From: Sporolactobacillus shoreicorticis
GTDB lineage: Bacteria; Bacillota; Bacilli; Bacillales; Sporolactobacillaceae
NCBI RefSeq assembly: GCF_024125445.1
Contig: NZ_JAMXWM010000031.1
Location: 1 to 54,274 of the forward strand
DNA: 54,274 nt
Reading direction: 5' to 3'
The stretch's first letter is position 1. Every line of letters begins with the position of its first letter. The position numbers were made by a program, and so were the translations under genes. The notes below the pieces were generated by a model that saw nothing but the letters and a program-made list of their open reading frames with translations, made no database searches and was not told where the DNA came from. This document shows, in pieces, positions 7,408 through 16,291 of this stretch.

Positions 7408-7436
7408 TTGACTGTGCAATTAATGCACTATATAAT
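7408..7436 (+). promoter_or_regulatory. Rightward early promoter
   Basis: TTGACT (7408-7413) and TATAAT (7431-7436) are spaced 17 bp, close to the sigma-A consensus, and drive the cro-like gene and early operon. Confidence 0.85.
7414..7428. promoter_or_regulatory. Operator 2
   Basis: GTGCA-ATTAA-TGCAC lies wholly within the spacer between -35 and -10 of the rightward promoter, an ideal place for repression. Confidence 0.75.
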
Positions 7437-7441
7437 AAAAA

Positions 7442-7456
7442 GTGTAGAAATTGCAC
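7442..7456. promoter_or_regulatory. Operator 3
   Basis: GTGTA-GAAAT-TGCAC has the same layout with one half-site mismatch and lies at the start of the early transcript, 28 bp centre to centre from operator 2. Confidence 0.6.
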
Positions 7457-7468
7457 AAGGAGGTGAAC

Positions 7469-7705
7469 ATGTTGAAAGACGATTTTCTTAAGACCAAGCG
7501 CGATAAACTTCAATTGTCTCAACAGGATGTAGCAAGCGAAGCAAGAATAGACCGCTCCTATTATACAAAAATTGAAAATGGTCTTAGACCAAGCGTAGAT
7601 GTTGCACAAAGGATAGCCAATTACTTGAATTTTGATTGGACGCTTTTTTTTGAACAAAGCAGTGCAATAAATACACAAAACAATAAAGAAAAGGAAGTGA
7701 TCTAA
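7469..7705 (+). CDS. Cro-like regulator, XRE-family HTH
   Basis: 78 aa with one XRE helix-turn-helix (about residues 6-60, LSQQDVASEARIDRSYYTKI). It is the first early gene and is divergent from the repressor, the standard cro position. The ATG at 7469 follows AAGGAGGTGAAC; an in-frame TTG at 7451 lies inside operator 3 and is unlikely. Its stop overlaps the next start (TAATG). It probably competes for the GTGCA operators. Confidence 0.88.
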   Translation: MLKDDFLKTKRDKLQLSQQDVASEARIDRSYYTKIENGLRPSVDVAQRIANYLNFDWTLFFEQSSAINTQNNKEKEVI

Positions 7706-8421
7706 TGTCATCCATTCAATTAGTCAAATCAGAAAAGTTTGGAACTATGACCTGTGACGTTTTCAAAAACGACAAAGACTTTTTCATGACACGTCAGCAA
7801 ATCGGCGAGGCACTTGAATATTCAGATCCAAAGGTTGCAATCGCCAAGCTCCATGCTTCTCACAAAGATCGCCTTGATCGGGTTTCAAGGGTTACTGCTA
7901 CGGTAACGGTTGACGGAAAAACAAGAGAAACGGTCATTTACTCGTCAAAAGGTATTTATGAAATTTGTCGCTGGAGCCAACAGCCGAAAGCAGATGAATT
8001 CTACGACTTTATCTACGACCTGCTGGAACAGCTAAGAACCGGAAAATCAAAAGTTGTTCCTCTGTCCAAAGATCAGGCACTTGTCACTGTACTTCGCACG
8101 ACTGCCGATCTCGTGGAAGATAATCAGGCAATCAAGACAGAACAACACGAAATTAGAAAACTTATTACCCAAGTAGATCAAAAAGTTGAAACACAGATTA
8201 CTCTCGATCATGGTGAACAGCGAAAAGTTCAAAAAGTAGTCGCTCGTCGTGTTGGCGATTTTGAGAAATATGACAAAAAACGGCGTTCAGAACTTTTCCA
8301 TGAAATTTATCGAGAAATCAAAGATCGTTTCGCTGTACCGAGTTATAAAGATGTTTTGAGAAAAGACCTACCTGATGTTGTTCGATACATTGAAGCGTTC
8401 ATTCCAAAGAAGGTGGCTTAA
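7705..8421 (+). CDS. Antirepressor, BRO N-terminal and ORF6C domains
   Basis: 238 aa. The N-terminal BRO-type DNA-binding domain spans about residues 8-110 (FMTRQQIGEALEYSDPKVAI, then GIYEICRWSQQPKADEFYDF). The C-terminal ORF6C domain starts at about residue 125 (LRTTADLVEDNQAIKTEQHE, ending ...YKDVLRKDLPDVVRYIEAFI). This architecture is common in phage antirepressors, which inactivate CI-type repressors. It is translationally coupled to the cro-like gene. A complete protein. Confidence 0.9.
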   Translation: MSSIQLVKSEKFGTMTCDVFKNDKDFFMTRQQIGEALEYSDPKVAIAKLHASHKDRLDRVSRVTATVTVDGKTRETVIYSSKGIYEICRWSQQPKADEFYDFIYDLLEQLRTGKSKVVPLSKDQALVTVLRTTADLVEDNQAIKTEQHEIRKLITQVDQKVETQITLDHGEQRKVQKVVARRVGDFEKYDKKRRSELFHEIYREIKDRFAVPSYKDVLRKDLPDVVRYIEAFIPKKVA

Positions 8422-8458
8422 ATGAATCTACCAAACTACCAGATTGAAGGTGAAACAA

Positions 8459-8749
8459 ATGCCATCCATTGAAGATTCAATTAAATTAGCTGTTCATGAA
8501 GCCGTTGCCCCCCTTGTTGAAGAAATTAAGTTTCTTAGGGAACGGGTGGATCGTCAATATCCTCCAACCGTGCCCACGAAGGTCGCCGCACAAATGATGA
8601 GTGTTGGCATTACCAGAATGTATGAAATCGCTCATGACCCAGAGTTCTACCCGGCAATTTGGAGCAATAAAGAGAAACGTTCGGGACGCGTCGTCTTCTC
8701 GAGCGAGGGCATTCTGCAATGGATTCGTGAGCATACGCAAGTTGCTTAA
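8459..8749 (+). CDS. Small DNA-binding protein, excisionase-like HTH
   Basis: 96 aa. The segment PPTVPTKVAAQMMSVGITRM, followed by GRVVFSSEGILQWIREH, fits the winged helix-turn-helix of excisionase and MerR-like phage proteins. The N-terminal 30 residues form a helix. The ATG at 8459 has GAAGGTG six bases upstream. It could be the excisionase or an early regulator; I cannot decide from sequence. Confidence 0.75.
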   Translation: MPSIEDSIKLAVHEAVAPLVEEIKFLRERVDRQYPPTVPTKVAAQMMSVGITRMYEIAHDPEFYPAIWSNKEKRSGRVVFSSEGILQWIREHTQVA

Positions 8750-8782
8750 AAAAAGCCGGATCTACCAAATCCGGCAAAAAGG
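8749..8782 (-). terminator. Hairpin with A/T flanks
   Basis: GCCGGAT (8755-8761) pairs with ATCCGGC (8769-8775). Only the leftward reading has a T run after the stem, so it would end antisense transcription; rightward it is a stem-loop without a U tract. Role uncertain. Confidence 0.4.
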
Positions 8783-8883
8783 GATAACCGATAACCGTGT
8801 AGCCTTACCTGACTACTATTCTATTAAACCATGAACCTATCGAAACAAAAAAGACACGTTTGTTGAAAGGTAGCTGATTAAAA

Positions 8884-9381
8884 ATGTCCACTGTTGAAAC
8901 AGTAGCGGATGCCATTGTGGAGTATGGTCATCGCACCGGAATATCTATGCGGAAACTGGCAAAAGAAGAACATTTTGACCACTCAATTATCAGTAAGGCC
9001 AAGCATAATCAGGCACGAATACCGGATTACCTTGAGCCTGCACTATCACAAAGAGATTGGGGCATGTGCTACGCCATCGTTCAAAAACAATCTGGCAATC
9101 GCATATTAAACGCCTTCTCTCTTATTCGGAAATTGGACATGTCGAAGCCCGGTCTTAAAGAACTTTTATTTACCAATATGCAGGAGGCTATCGAAGCATT
9201 GAAAAATTTCAAGGCTTACAAACGCAACAGTAAACAAGAAGTCATGGAACCCCTGTATGAAATTTATGACGTGATTATGTACGGCATGGCCGCTTTCGCA
9301 GTGTATGAGGATTCGGCAGGAATTGACCATAACGAGTTTTTGGAGGGCTACAAAGAGCATGTAGAGGAGGAACAGCGATGA
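8884..9381 (+). CDS. Hypothetical early protein, HTH-like N-terminus
   Basis: 165 aa. The first 60 residues (IVEYGHRTGISMRKLAKEEH, then FDHSIISKAKHNQ) look like a degenerate helix-turn-helix; the rest is helical with no family recognised. GAAAGG lies about 13 bases before the ATG. It overlaps the next gene by ATGA, so the early operon is tightly packed from here. Confidence 0.75.
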   Translation: MSTVETVADAIVEYGHRTGISMRKLAKEEHFDHSIISKAKHNQARIPDYLEPALSQRDWGMCYAIVQKQSGNRILNAFSLIRKLDMSKPGLKELLFTNMQEAIEALKNFKAYKRNSKQEVMEPLYEIYDVIMYGMAAFAVYEDSAGIDHNEFLEGYKEHVEEEQR

Positions 9382-9647
9382 ACCTAACCGACGAATTAAA
9401 AACCCGTCTCCTGACCGTGGACTATGGTGTAGCGAAACGTGAACTTGAATGTTTGGACACGCTCGCCACACGCATGAAATACCTGATTGAAATTGGACGA
9501 CCTGAGGACGCTTATGAGTGGCTTGGCGACGCAGAACACAGCATGGCAACCATTATTTCCATGGCAAAACGTAAGGAAGCGGCAGAGACGTTTCTGACCA
9601 CGGAGCAATGGCTTAAACGGAAGGAGCAGATGAAATCATGGCTCTGA
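9378..9647 (+). CDS. Hypothetical early protein
   Basis: 89 aa, helical, with TPR-like spacing (GRPEDAYEWLGDAEHSMA) but too short to assign. It has GAGGAGGAA before the ATG and overlaps both neighbours, so it belongs to the early operon. No function proposed. Confidence 0.72.
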   Translation: MNLTDELKTRLLTVDYGVAKRELECLDTLATRMKYLIEIGRPEDAYEWLGDAEHSMATIISMAKRKEAAETFLTTEQWLKRKEQMKSWL

Positions 9648-9748
9648 CAGCAGGACAGTGGTGGACAATCGCAGGATTTACATTTTCGCTAATTATTTAC
9701 GCCTTTGTAGACGATTGGCTGACAAAAAGAAAATCCTCACGGCAATGA
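9638..9748 (+). CDS. Small single-pass membrane protein
   Basis: 36 aa with one hydrophobic segment (GFTFSLIIYAFV) and a charged C-terminus (DDWLTKRKSSRQ). The start overlaps the end of the previous gene by 10 bp, and AAGGAG lies 11 bases upstream. Phage early operons often contain such peptides. Function unknown. Confidence 0.55.
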   Translation: MALTAGQWWTIAGFTFSLIIYAFVDDWLTKRKSSRQ

Positions 9749-9810
9749 GGATCTCAAATCAATAGGATATGCCCACATTATAGCACAGGTGGGCAGGAGG
9801 GGGTGAGCAA

Positions 9811-10104
9811 ATGATTTTTTGGCAAGACGATACAGACGGAAATAAGAAGAAAAGAACTGGTGAATCAGACCTTTTTGTCCTGAAAGCAAATGGTTTCCGT
9901 GTTGTTTTGCATCGAGTGATCGGTCTCGAAGGCTGGTTCGTTTCTTGCTACGGACTGAACGTTGAAAAGCGTGAACTTGAAAGTGAAGAGTTGGAAGATG
10001 CAAAAAAGGAAGCTTTGGAATTAATCGATGGGATTGCCGCAGTTGAAATAAGTAAGCTCGTCAATCTACGTACTCAATTTGAAATGGAGGGGGTGGGAAA
10101 GTGA
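9811..10104 (+). CDS. Hypothetical early protein
   Basis: 97 aa, beta-rich N-terminus (FVLKANGFRVVLHRVIG) and helical C-terminus. A strong GGAGGGGGTGAGC precedes the ATG, within a GCCCAC/GTGGGC hairpin region (9771-9794). It overlaps the next gene (GTGA). No family recognised. Confidence 0.7.
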   Translation: MIFWQDDTDGNKKKRTGESDLFVLKANGFRVVLHRVIGLEGWFVSCYGLNVEKRELESEELEDAKKEALELIDGIAAVEISKLVNLRTQFEMEGVGK

Positions 10105-10325
10105 ATCAAAGCCATTTTGCTGAGCTTGTCATTTTTCAACAGGCGCTTGCTGAACAAGATTTAAAAACAACTCTAAGCTTATCACTTGCAAGTAAAACAG
10201 ATGCAGAAAAAGGCTTTTATGCGGGAATGGCTCAGGCTAACCACAGTGAAATCAAACGGCTTAGAAAATTGTATGAAATTTGCTTGGCAAACGAAAAGAA
10301 CGCCGGCCAGGGCGCTCTTAATTGA
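10101..10325 (+). CDS. Hypothetical early protein
   Basis: 74 aa, entirely helical and charged. It starts with GTG after GGAGGGGGTGGGAAA and overlaps the previous stop. It immediately precedes the recombination block. No family recognised. Confidence 0.68.
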   Translation: MNQSHFAELVIFQQALAEQDLKTTLSLSLASKTDAEKGFYAGMAQANHSEIKRLRKLYEICLANEKNAGQGALN

Positions 10326-10398
10326 AAACCACTTGTAAATGTTTCATCCCCCCTATTTTAGCAGGGGGTGAGCGAAAAAATCAAATGGAGGTGCGAAA

Positions 10399-12387
10399 AT
10401 GAAACGAATTGAGCTAAAACGTTTGGAACTCAGCAACTTTAAAGGCATTAAGCACTTTGTTTTAGATGCCAATGGCGCGAATGTGGACGTGTACGGCGAC
10501 AACGCAACTGGAAAGACAACGATCTTCGATGCATTCACGTGGCTGCTGTTCGATAAGGACAGTCAAGACAAGAAGGATTTCCAACTGAAGACGGTGGATG
10601 TAGAAGGCAAGGAACAGCACCACTTGGATCACGGTGTTTCCGGATCGTTCGTGGTTGACGGTCGACCGATTGAACTACAGAAAGTTTTCAAAGAAAAGTG
10701 GACGAAAAAACGCGGCAGTGCAACAAGCGAGTTCAGCGGTCACACAACGGACTATTATATCGATGGTGTGCCAGTAAAGAAAAAAGAGTACGACGATGCA
10801 GTGTCTGAACTGGTCAACGAAAATGAACAACTTTTCAAGCTCCTGACTTCACCAACGTATTTTAATGAAGTTCTGAACTGGAAGCAGCGCCGGAAAGCAC
10901 TGCTGAATGTCTGTGGCGATTTGACGGATGCGGAAGTCATTGCCAGCAAGAAGGAACTGTCCGAGCTTCCAAGCATTCTCGGCGAGCACAGCATTGAAGA
11001 TTTGCGGAAGATCATTGCCAGCAAACGCGCAACGATCAACAAAGAGCTTGATCGAATCCCGGTGAAGATTAAGGAAGCAGAGGGCTTAAAACCTGATTTA
11101 GACGGGCAAACAGAAGACGAGTTGAAAATTAAAACAACAGAGTTGCAGGAACGGATAAATCTGATTGACGACAAGATTAGAGTGATTCGTTCGGGCGGAG
11201 AAATCGACGAGAAACGGAATGAAATTCGCAAGATCGAAGGCATTCAGTTGGATATGCACAACAACTTCCAAGCGGACGTGCATAAACAGATTGATGCCAA
11301 GAACACCGAATATTACAGCCTGAAAGCGCGAATTGATAAGGATTTAAGACGTTCGAAGGAACTGCAGGAAGAAATCGCATCGAATACTGCTCGCGTGCAG
11401 AAGTACGGGAATCAGTTGGAAGACATGCGGCATGAATGGCAGCTCATATCCGGCCGAGAATTTGAATTTACCGATGATACGGTATGCCCAGAATGTGGAC
11501 AATTGCGGCCGGAAGATCAGATCGATGCTGCGAAAGAACATGCTGAAAAGCATTTCAATCTCCGTAAGTCACAAGATCTTGAAGAAAATAAACGCCAAGG
11601 ACTGTCGATTAGAGCACATCTTGATGAACTGAATGCTGAAGCAGAAAAGTTGAAGGCTGAGGCGCAGGCCGCAGAAGAACGAGCCAAGGCCGCACAACCG
11701 GATCTCGATGCAATCAAGAAAGAAATCGACGATCTTAATGCGGGCATGAAATCTATCTTTGATGATCCGAATTTCCAAGCCACACAGAAGCAGATCAAAG
11801 CAATTGAACTCGAAATTAAAGAATTGCAGTCATCGACGGATGATGCGGTGATGGCGGAAAACGAAAAGAAACGAGCATTGAAGCAGGAACTGGCAACCAC
11901 AGAAACGGCGTTGCTCAAGTTCGACCAGGTGCGCCGGATCGACAAGCGAATTGCAGAACTAGAAGCACAAGAAAAGGAACTTGCTAAGGCGTTTGAGCAA
12001 ACCGAATATGAGCTTAATCTCACAGATGTCTTTGTCCGGACGAAAGTAGATCTACTAGAGGAACGTATTAACAGCAAGTTTAAGATGGCACGGTTCAAGT
12101 TGTTCAGCGAACAGATCAACGGCGGACTGCAGGAAGTGTGCGAGACGACGTACAACGGTGTGCCATATAACGCGCTTAACAATGCGGCAAAGATCAATGT
12201 TGGCTTAGATATAATCCAAACGCTGAGTGAATTCTACGAGCTGTCTGCACCGATCTTTATCGACAACCGCGAAGCGGTTACGAAACTAGTCGACATTGAC
12301 GCTCAGGTGATCAGCCTGATCGTTAGCGCAGAGGACAAGCAGTTACGGATTGAGAAAGATACAGAATCACTACAGGAGGTCATCTGA
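10399..12387 (+). CDS. Rad50/SbcC-like ATPase
   Basis: 662-aa SMC-like ATPase. Residues 1-60 carry the N-terminal RecF/SMC motif LELSNFKGIKHF and Walker A GDNATGKTT. Long coiled coils (about 185-330 and 390-540) flank a zinc-hook motif CPECGQ near residue 363. The C-terminal segment INVGLDIIQTLSEFYELSAP with IFIDN represents the signature and Walker B region. Rad50-type proteins use the zinc hook to dimerise and partner a nuclease; no SbcD homologue is present, but the metallo-beta-lactamase protein and RecT downstream suggest a phage recombination complex. The ATG follows TGGAGGTGCGAAA. Confidence 0.9.
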   Translation: MKRIELKRLELSNFKGIKHFVLDANGANVDVYGDNATGKTTIFDAFTWLLFDKDSQDKKDFQLKTVDVEGKEQHHLDHGVSGSFVVDGRPIELQKVFKEKWTKKRGSATSEFSGHTTDYYIDGVPVKKKEYDDAVSELVNENEQLFKLLTSPTYFNEVLNWKQRRKALLNVCGDLTDAEVIASKKELSELPSILGEHSIEDLRKIIASKRATINKELDRIPVKIKEAEGLKPDLDGQTEDELKIKTTELQERINLIDDKIRVIRSGGEIDEKRNEIRKIEGIQLDMHNNFQADVHKQIDAKNTEYYSLKARIDKDLRRSKELQEEIASNTARVQKYGNQLEDMRHEWQLISGREFEFTDDTVCPECGQLRPEDQIDAAKEHAEKHFNLRKSQDLEENKRQGLSIRAHLDELNAEAEKLKAEAQAAEERAKAAQPDLDAIKKEIDDLNAGMKSIFDDPNFQATQKQIKAIELEIKELQSSTDDAVMAENEKKRALKQELATTETALLKFDQVRRIDKRIAELEAQEKELAKAFEQTEYELNLTDVFVRTKVDLLEERINSKFKMARFKLFSEQINGGLQEVCETTYNGVPYNALNNAAKINVGLDIIQTLSEFYELSAPIFIDNREAVTKLVDIDAQVISLIVSAEDKQLRIEKDTESLQEVI

Positions 12388-12581
12388 TGGGACTTTATAC
12401 AGTACGTGAGATAAGGGAAATTACTCGGACAGCTCTTGTCGATGCCGAGAGTGCTGACCAAGCAATACTATATTTCAACCGGTCTGGCCATGCACCGAAC
12501 ATGTCCGGGCGAGTGAATATTCAGTCCAATGCCGACGAACGACATGTGATCGTCAAAGAATATGAGGAGGCTGACCAATGA
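12387..12581 (+). CDS. Hypothetical protein between the ATPase and RecT
   Basis: 64 aa, coupled at both ends (TGATG at its start, ATGA at its stop). No motif recognised beyond a beta-alpha-beta-like pattern (YTVREIREITRTALVDAESA). Tight coupling suggests it works with the recombination proteins. Confidence 0.72.
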   Translation: MGLYTVREIREITRTALVDAESADQAILYFNRSGHAPNMSGRVNIQSNADERHVIVKEYEEADQ

Positions 12582-13525
12582 GTAACGAACTAGCAATCGT
12601 CAAAAAAGACACGGTCGATATTGTCGCCAATAAGGTCCGTGAATTTCAAGAGCGCGGGGAATTAATGTTTCCCCCACATTATTCTCCGGAGAACGCGATG
12701 AAAAGCGCTTGGCTGATTCTGCAGACGACGCAGGATAGAAATCACGCACCAGTATTGCAGTCCTGTACGAAAGACAGCATCGCTAACAGTCTTCTGGACA
12801 TGGTAGTCCAAGGGTTGAACCCGGCGAAGAAGCAAGGTTATTTTATCGCCTATGGAAAAAACCTGACCTTTCAACGATCCTACTTCGGAACGATGGCCGT
12901 CACAAAGCGGGTGACAGAGGCTAAAGAGATCAATGCCAATGTGATTTATGAAGGTGATGAGGTCACGTATGAAATGGAGAACGGCAAGATTGTGAACCTC
13001 AAACACAAACAGCAATTTGGAAACATCAACAAAGACAAGATCATCGGCGCTTATTGCGTGATCGTACTTCCGGGTGGCGAAGCCTTCACGGAACTAATGA
13101 CGATCGACGAAATCCGCAAAGCTTGGAGCAAGTCGCAAATGTGGGGAAAAGGACAAACCCAAGAAAAAGAAGGCAGCACGCATGAGCAATATCGGCAGGA
13201 AATGGCGAAGAAAACAGTCATCAACCGCGCGTGCAAACGATTTATGAACGCGTCGGATGACAGCAGCTTAGTCTTGACACACTTCAAGGACTCCGACAAA
13301 CGCATTGAGGAAGCCGAGGTGGATGCGGAGATTCAAGAACATGCCAATGGCGAAGTGATCGATGTGGATATGACGCCACAAACAGAGGCACCAAAGCAGG
13401 AAGAAAAGCACAACAACGATCAGAAAGAACACAAACAAGCTCCACTGTCCACAGCGCCAGAAAGTGTATCCGATGATCCTGTTGATGATTTTGAGGCAGC
13501 AACCTCCGGAGGACCCGGATATTGA
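12578..13525 (+). CDS. recT: RecT-family single-strand annealing protein
   Basis: 315 aa. The RecT core is clear: APVLQSCTKDSIANSLLDMV, GLNPAKKQGYFIAYGKNLTF, QRSYFGTMAVTKRV, and KTVINRACKRFMNASDDS. It anneals single strands during phage recombination and replication. The C-terminal 60 residues are an acidic, low-complexity tail, common in the family and probably used to contact SSB or nuclease. The partner exonuclease is not a RecE homologue here; the next gene may supply it. Confidence 0.95.
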   Translation: MSNELAIVKKDTVDIVANKVREFQERGELMFPPHYSPENAMKSAWLILQTTQDRNHAPVLQSCTKDSIANSLLDMVVQGLNPAKKQGYFIAYGKNLTFQRSYFGTMAVTKRVTEAKEINANVIYEGDEVTYEMENGKIVNLKHKQQFGNINKDKIIGAYCVIVLPGGEAFTELMTIDEIRKAWSKSQMWGKGQTQEKEGSTHEQYRQEMAKKTVINRACKRFMNASDDSSLVLTHFKDSDKRIEEAEVDAEIQEHANGEVIDVDMTPQTEAPKQEEKHNNDQKEHKQAPLSTAPESVSDDPVDDFEAATSGGPGY

Positions 13526-14223
13526 TTGACATAAAGGCTTTAGCCTCCGGGAGCAAGGGCAATGCCTACCGCATCACGGATGGACAAACACCGTTGCTTC
13601 TGGAATGTGGCATTCCTTACCGGGAGATTCAAAAGGGTTTTGATTTTCACATGTCAGACGTTGCCGGATGCTTAATCACACATGAGCACGGCGACCACAG
13701 CAAATCAGTAAAAGACGTTATGAAAGGAGCGGTTGATCTTTATGCAAGCCAAGGCACGTTTACCAAACTCGGCATTGCCGGGCATCATGTAAAGCCCATT
13801 CGGGCGCGTGAGCAATTCAAGCTCAGAACATGGACGATCATGCCTTTCGACGTGGAGCACGATGTCAGCGAGCCATTAGGCTATCTGCTGATGAATCAAA
13901 GCGGCGAGAAACTATTATTCGCAACGGATACCTACTACATCAAATACAAGTTTAAGAATTTGACGCATGTGATGGTTGAAGCCAATTACAGTCTAGAGAT
14001 TTTGAATGAGAATATCAAAGCCGGCAGAGTGCCAGCAGTCATGAAGCGGCGCCTGCTCCGATCACATTTTTCTTTGGAACACGTGAACGAGTTTTTATCG
14101 GCAAATGACTTATCGATGGTGCAAGAGATCTGGTTACTACACTTGAGTGATAACAACAGCAATGCAGAGCAGTTTAAGCGAGAAATTATGGAGTTAACCG
14201 GTAAGCCTGTTTATATCGCATAA
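13522..14223 (+). CDS. MBL-fold metallohydrolase, putative nuclease
   Basis: 233 aa. The metallo-beta-lactamase motif THEHGDHS (about residue 53) and later His/Asp ligands ([15 protein letters not shown]) are present. It resembles YycJ/WalJ-type proteins encoded beside recT in many Gram-positive phages, where they are thought to act as DNA exonucleases. TTG at 13522 overlaps the recT stop and has GGAGG upstream. Nuclease activity is inferred from context. Confidence 0.88.
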   Translation: MIDIKALASGSKGNAYRITDGQTPLLLECGIPYREIQKGFDFHMSDVAGCLITHEHGDHSKSVKDVMKGAVDLYASQGTFTKLGIAGHHVKPIRAREQFKLRTWTIMPFDVEHDVSEPLGYLLMNQSGEKLLFATDTYYIKYKFKNLTHVMVEANYSLEILNENIKAGRVPAVMKRRLLRSHFSLEHVNEFLSANDLSMVQEIWLLHLSDNNSNAEQFKREIMELTGKPVYIA

Positions 14224-14234
14224 GGAGTGATTGC

Positions 14235-14711
14235 ATGATCAATCGTGTGGTTTTGGTTGGCAGACTGACCAAGGATCCGGAATTAAAGTACACGCCCAAT
14301 GGAAATGCAACCTGCAGCTTCACGTTAGCTGTCAATCGAAATTTCAAGGGTGCCAATGGCGAGCAGGAAGCAGACTTCATTCCCATTGTCGTGTGGCGGA
14401 AACAAGCAGAGAATGCGGCGAACTTCCTGCAAAAAGGAAGTCTGGCAGGTATTGATGGACGAATCCAAACAAGAAATTATGAAAATAACGAAGGTCGACG
14501 GGTTTATGTGACGGAAGTGATCGCCGATTCAGTTCAGTTCTTGGAGCCGAAAGGCACGCATTCTAGTGGTCAATCAACAAGCGGGGACAATCACAGCAGT
14601 GGCAATAGAAGTACCGGCACAAGCCAATCTCAGAGTGTTCCGGAGTTTGATGATCCGTTCGCAGGTGACAGCAAGCCTATTGATATTTCAGATGATGATC
14701 TGCCGTTCTAA
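14235..14711 (+). CDS. ssb: Single-stranded DNA-binding protein
   Basis: 158 aa. The OB fold covers about residues 1-105 ([20 protein letters not shown]), followed by a Gly/Ser/Gln-rich linker and the acidic tail DDDLPF that recruits partner proteins. Complete. It protects ssDNA in phage replication and fits with RecT. Confidence 0.96.
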   Translation: MINRVVLVGRLTKDPELKYTPNGNATCSFTLAVNRNFKGANGEQEADFIPIVVWRKQAENAANFLQKGSLAGIDGRIQTRNYENNEGRRVYVTEVIADSVQFLEPKGTHSSGQSTSGDNHSSGNRSTGTSQSQSVPEFDDPFAGDSKPIDISDDDLPF

Positions 14712-14726
14712 AAGGAGGCGAACTTT

Positions 14727-15266
14727 ATGGATCGCACAACCGGACGATTTGGCGATACGGAAGAAATGCTTAAATCCATTGAAGAAAAGTTGACGAAAAC
14801 AGAAGAACTTCCATATTTAGCAAAAAGTTTGATCTATGAAGATGTTTGTTTTTCACTTCACTATTTATCCAACAAATATAAGGAATGTGGCTCACCCATT
14901 GAATTTCTAATGTTTATGAATTTACGAGGAACTCTCGATTTTATTAATGATTATTATGGGACTCAATTTTACCAACAGTTGCAAGCAAGGGTCAAAACGA
15001 ACGGTCATAATTATCGGATTGATATTTTGGTGGCAGAGTCATTCCGAGAGAATGACAAGAATGCCACTCGCATTGCAATTGAATGCGATGGACATGATTT
15101 TCATGAAAAGACTAAGGAACAAGCACAGCATGACAAGCAAAGAGATAGATATCTGCAGATGGAAGGATTCAAAGTCATGAGATTTACAGGAAGCGAAATA
15201 TATAATCACCCGTCAAAGTGTGCAACAGATGTAGGATCGATGATTGAATCTTTGATCGGTTCGTAA
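14727..15266 (+). CDS. DUF559-like endonuclease-fold protein
   Basis: 179 aa. The C-terminal half has the Vsr-like PD-(D/E)xK pattern of DUF559: YRIDILV, then RIAIECDGHDFHEK, a KQRDRYLQMEGF helix and KVMRFTGSEI. Catalytic Asp and Glu are in place. The N-terminal half is helical. It has AAGGAGGCG before the ATG. A DNA nuclease for recombination or repair is likely; the substrate is unknown. Confidence 0.8.
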   Translation: MDRTTGRFGDTEEMLKSIEEKLTKTEELPYLAKSLIYEDVCFSLHYLSNKYKECGSPIEFLMFMNLRGTLDFINDYYGTQFYQQLQARVKTNGHNYRIDILVAESFRENDKNATRIAIECDGHDFHEKTKEQAQHDKQRDRYLQMEGFKVMRFTGSEIYNHPSKCATDVGSMIESLIGS

Positions 15267-15353
15267 GGTGATTATGTTTTCAAAGGGGGGTGAGGGGCAA
15301 TCAATGGCTACATCAAAGACTATCGGAAAGAGCTTGAGAGTGACATATGGCTG

Positions 15354-16283
15354 ATGCCCCCTATCTATCATCGAACATGGCAGTACTTGAAATACAAAAT
15401 GAATCACGCATCTCAGAAGATTCCAATGAGGGACGGTAGCTTCTTAGAAATTAAACCAGGACAGCATTTAACCTCGATTCGGAACATCGCAAAGGGCGTT
15501 GGCTATTATGAGCAATCAGTTTTTCACGAACCAAGTACAAAGACGATTCGACACATTTTAGAGTGGCTAGAGAAACAAGGCATGATTTCCAAAAACAATG
15601 GAAAGGGAAACAGACAGTACACACTAATATCCTTGTTGCAATGGGAAAAATACCAGTCGAACGAAGAAAAGGGAAACAGCAAGGACACAGCAGGGAAACA
15701 GCAAGTACCTATAAACAAGAATGATCAAGAAGGTCTTAAGAAAGATATTACTACCACCGCTGCTGATAATAGCGTGCGTGATGGAGAAGACGACGGGCTG
15801 CCTAGAACCGAAAGTGCTCAGCCGGCTCAAAATGAATTGAGTGGTCGGGGGCAAATATCGCAATCCTCCAAAAAAGCGTTACTTGATTACTATGTGCATT
15901 TACGTGGCAATGGATTTGGTTGGTCACCTAAAGATTTAAATGCGGCAGAGGAAATTCTAGTAAAAGTTCCGCTTGAAAAAGCGATGCAATGGCTAGAAGA
16001 AGTATTCAGAGACTACCGACCAAAACATTCTCGGGATCAGATCAACACCCTAGATTATTGTGTGGGAGGAATATTTGATCGATATGTCGCCGAACAAGAA
16101 AAAACGAACAAGCCTAAACAACAAAGAAAAAGAATGACAAACGGCAGATACTACGGGCAACACCAACACCAAGAGATCGTTCCCGAGTGGATGAACAAGC
16201 CCCAACAGGACAAGCCACCGGAGGATCCGGAAGAGGCCAAGCGGCGCGCTGAGTATCTGGAAAAGTATTTAAGCGAGATTTAG
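15354..16283 (+). CDS. Phage replication protein, DnaD-like (replisome organizer)
   Basis: 309 aa from the first ATG. The N-terminal winged helix (IYHRTWQYLKYKMNHASQ, ISLLQWEKYQ at about 100) and a C-terminal DnaD-like helical domain (LLDYYVHLRGNGFGWSPKDL) fit phage replication initiators. The reading frame is open back to a TGA at 15291-15293 and encodes GYIKDYRKELESDIWLMPPI, which looks like the usual N-terminus of this family. No ATG, GTG or TTG occurs upstream in frame, so the true start may be the ATC at 15300 behind AAAGGGGGG, or the ATG used here. The C-terminus is acidic. Confidence 0.85.
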   Translation: MPPIYHRTWQYLKYKMNHASQKIPMRDGSFLEIKPGQHLTSIRNIAKGVGYYEQSVFHEPSTKTIRHILEWLEKQGMISKNNGKGNRQYTLISLLQWEKYQSNEEKGNSKDTAGKQQVPINKNDQEGLKKDITTTAADNSVRDGEDDGLPRTESAQPAQNELSGRGQISQSSKKALLDYYVHLRGNGFGWSPKDLNAAEEILVKVPLEKAMQWLEEVFRDYRPKHSRDQINTLDYCVGGIFDRYVAEQEKTNKPKQQRKRMTNGRYYGQHQHQEIVPEWMNKPQQDKPPEDPEEAKRRAEYLEKYLSEI

Positions 16284-16291
16284 GAGGCGTA

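Noticed and set aside
7324-7419. Longer N-terminus for the CI-like repressor
   Set aside because: The extension runs through the -10, -35 and operator 1, and TTG 7323 has an ideal GGAGGG.
11517-12197. 226-codon leftward ORF opposite the Rad50-like gene
   Set aside because: Low-complexity Ser/Arg/Leu translation, antisense to a clear coiled-coil coding region; a shadow of its codon bias.
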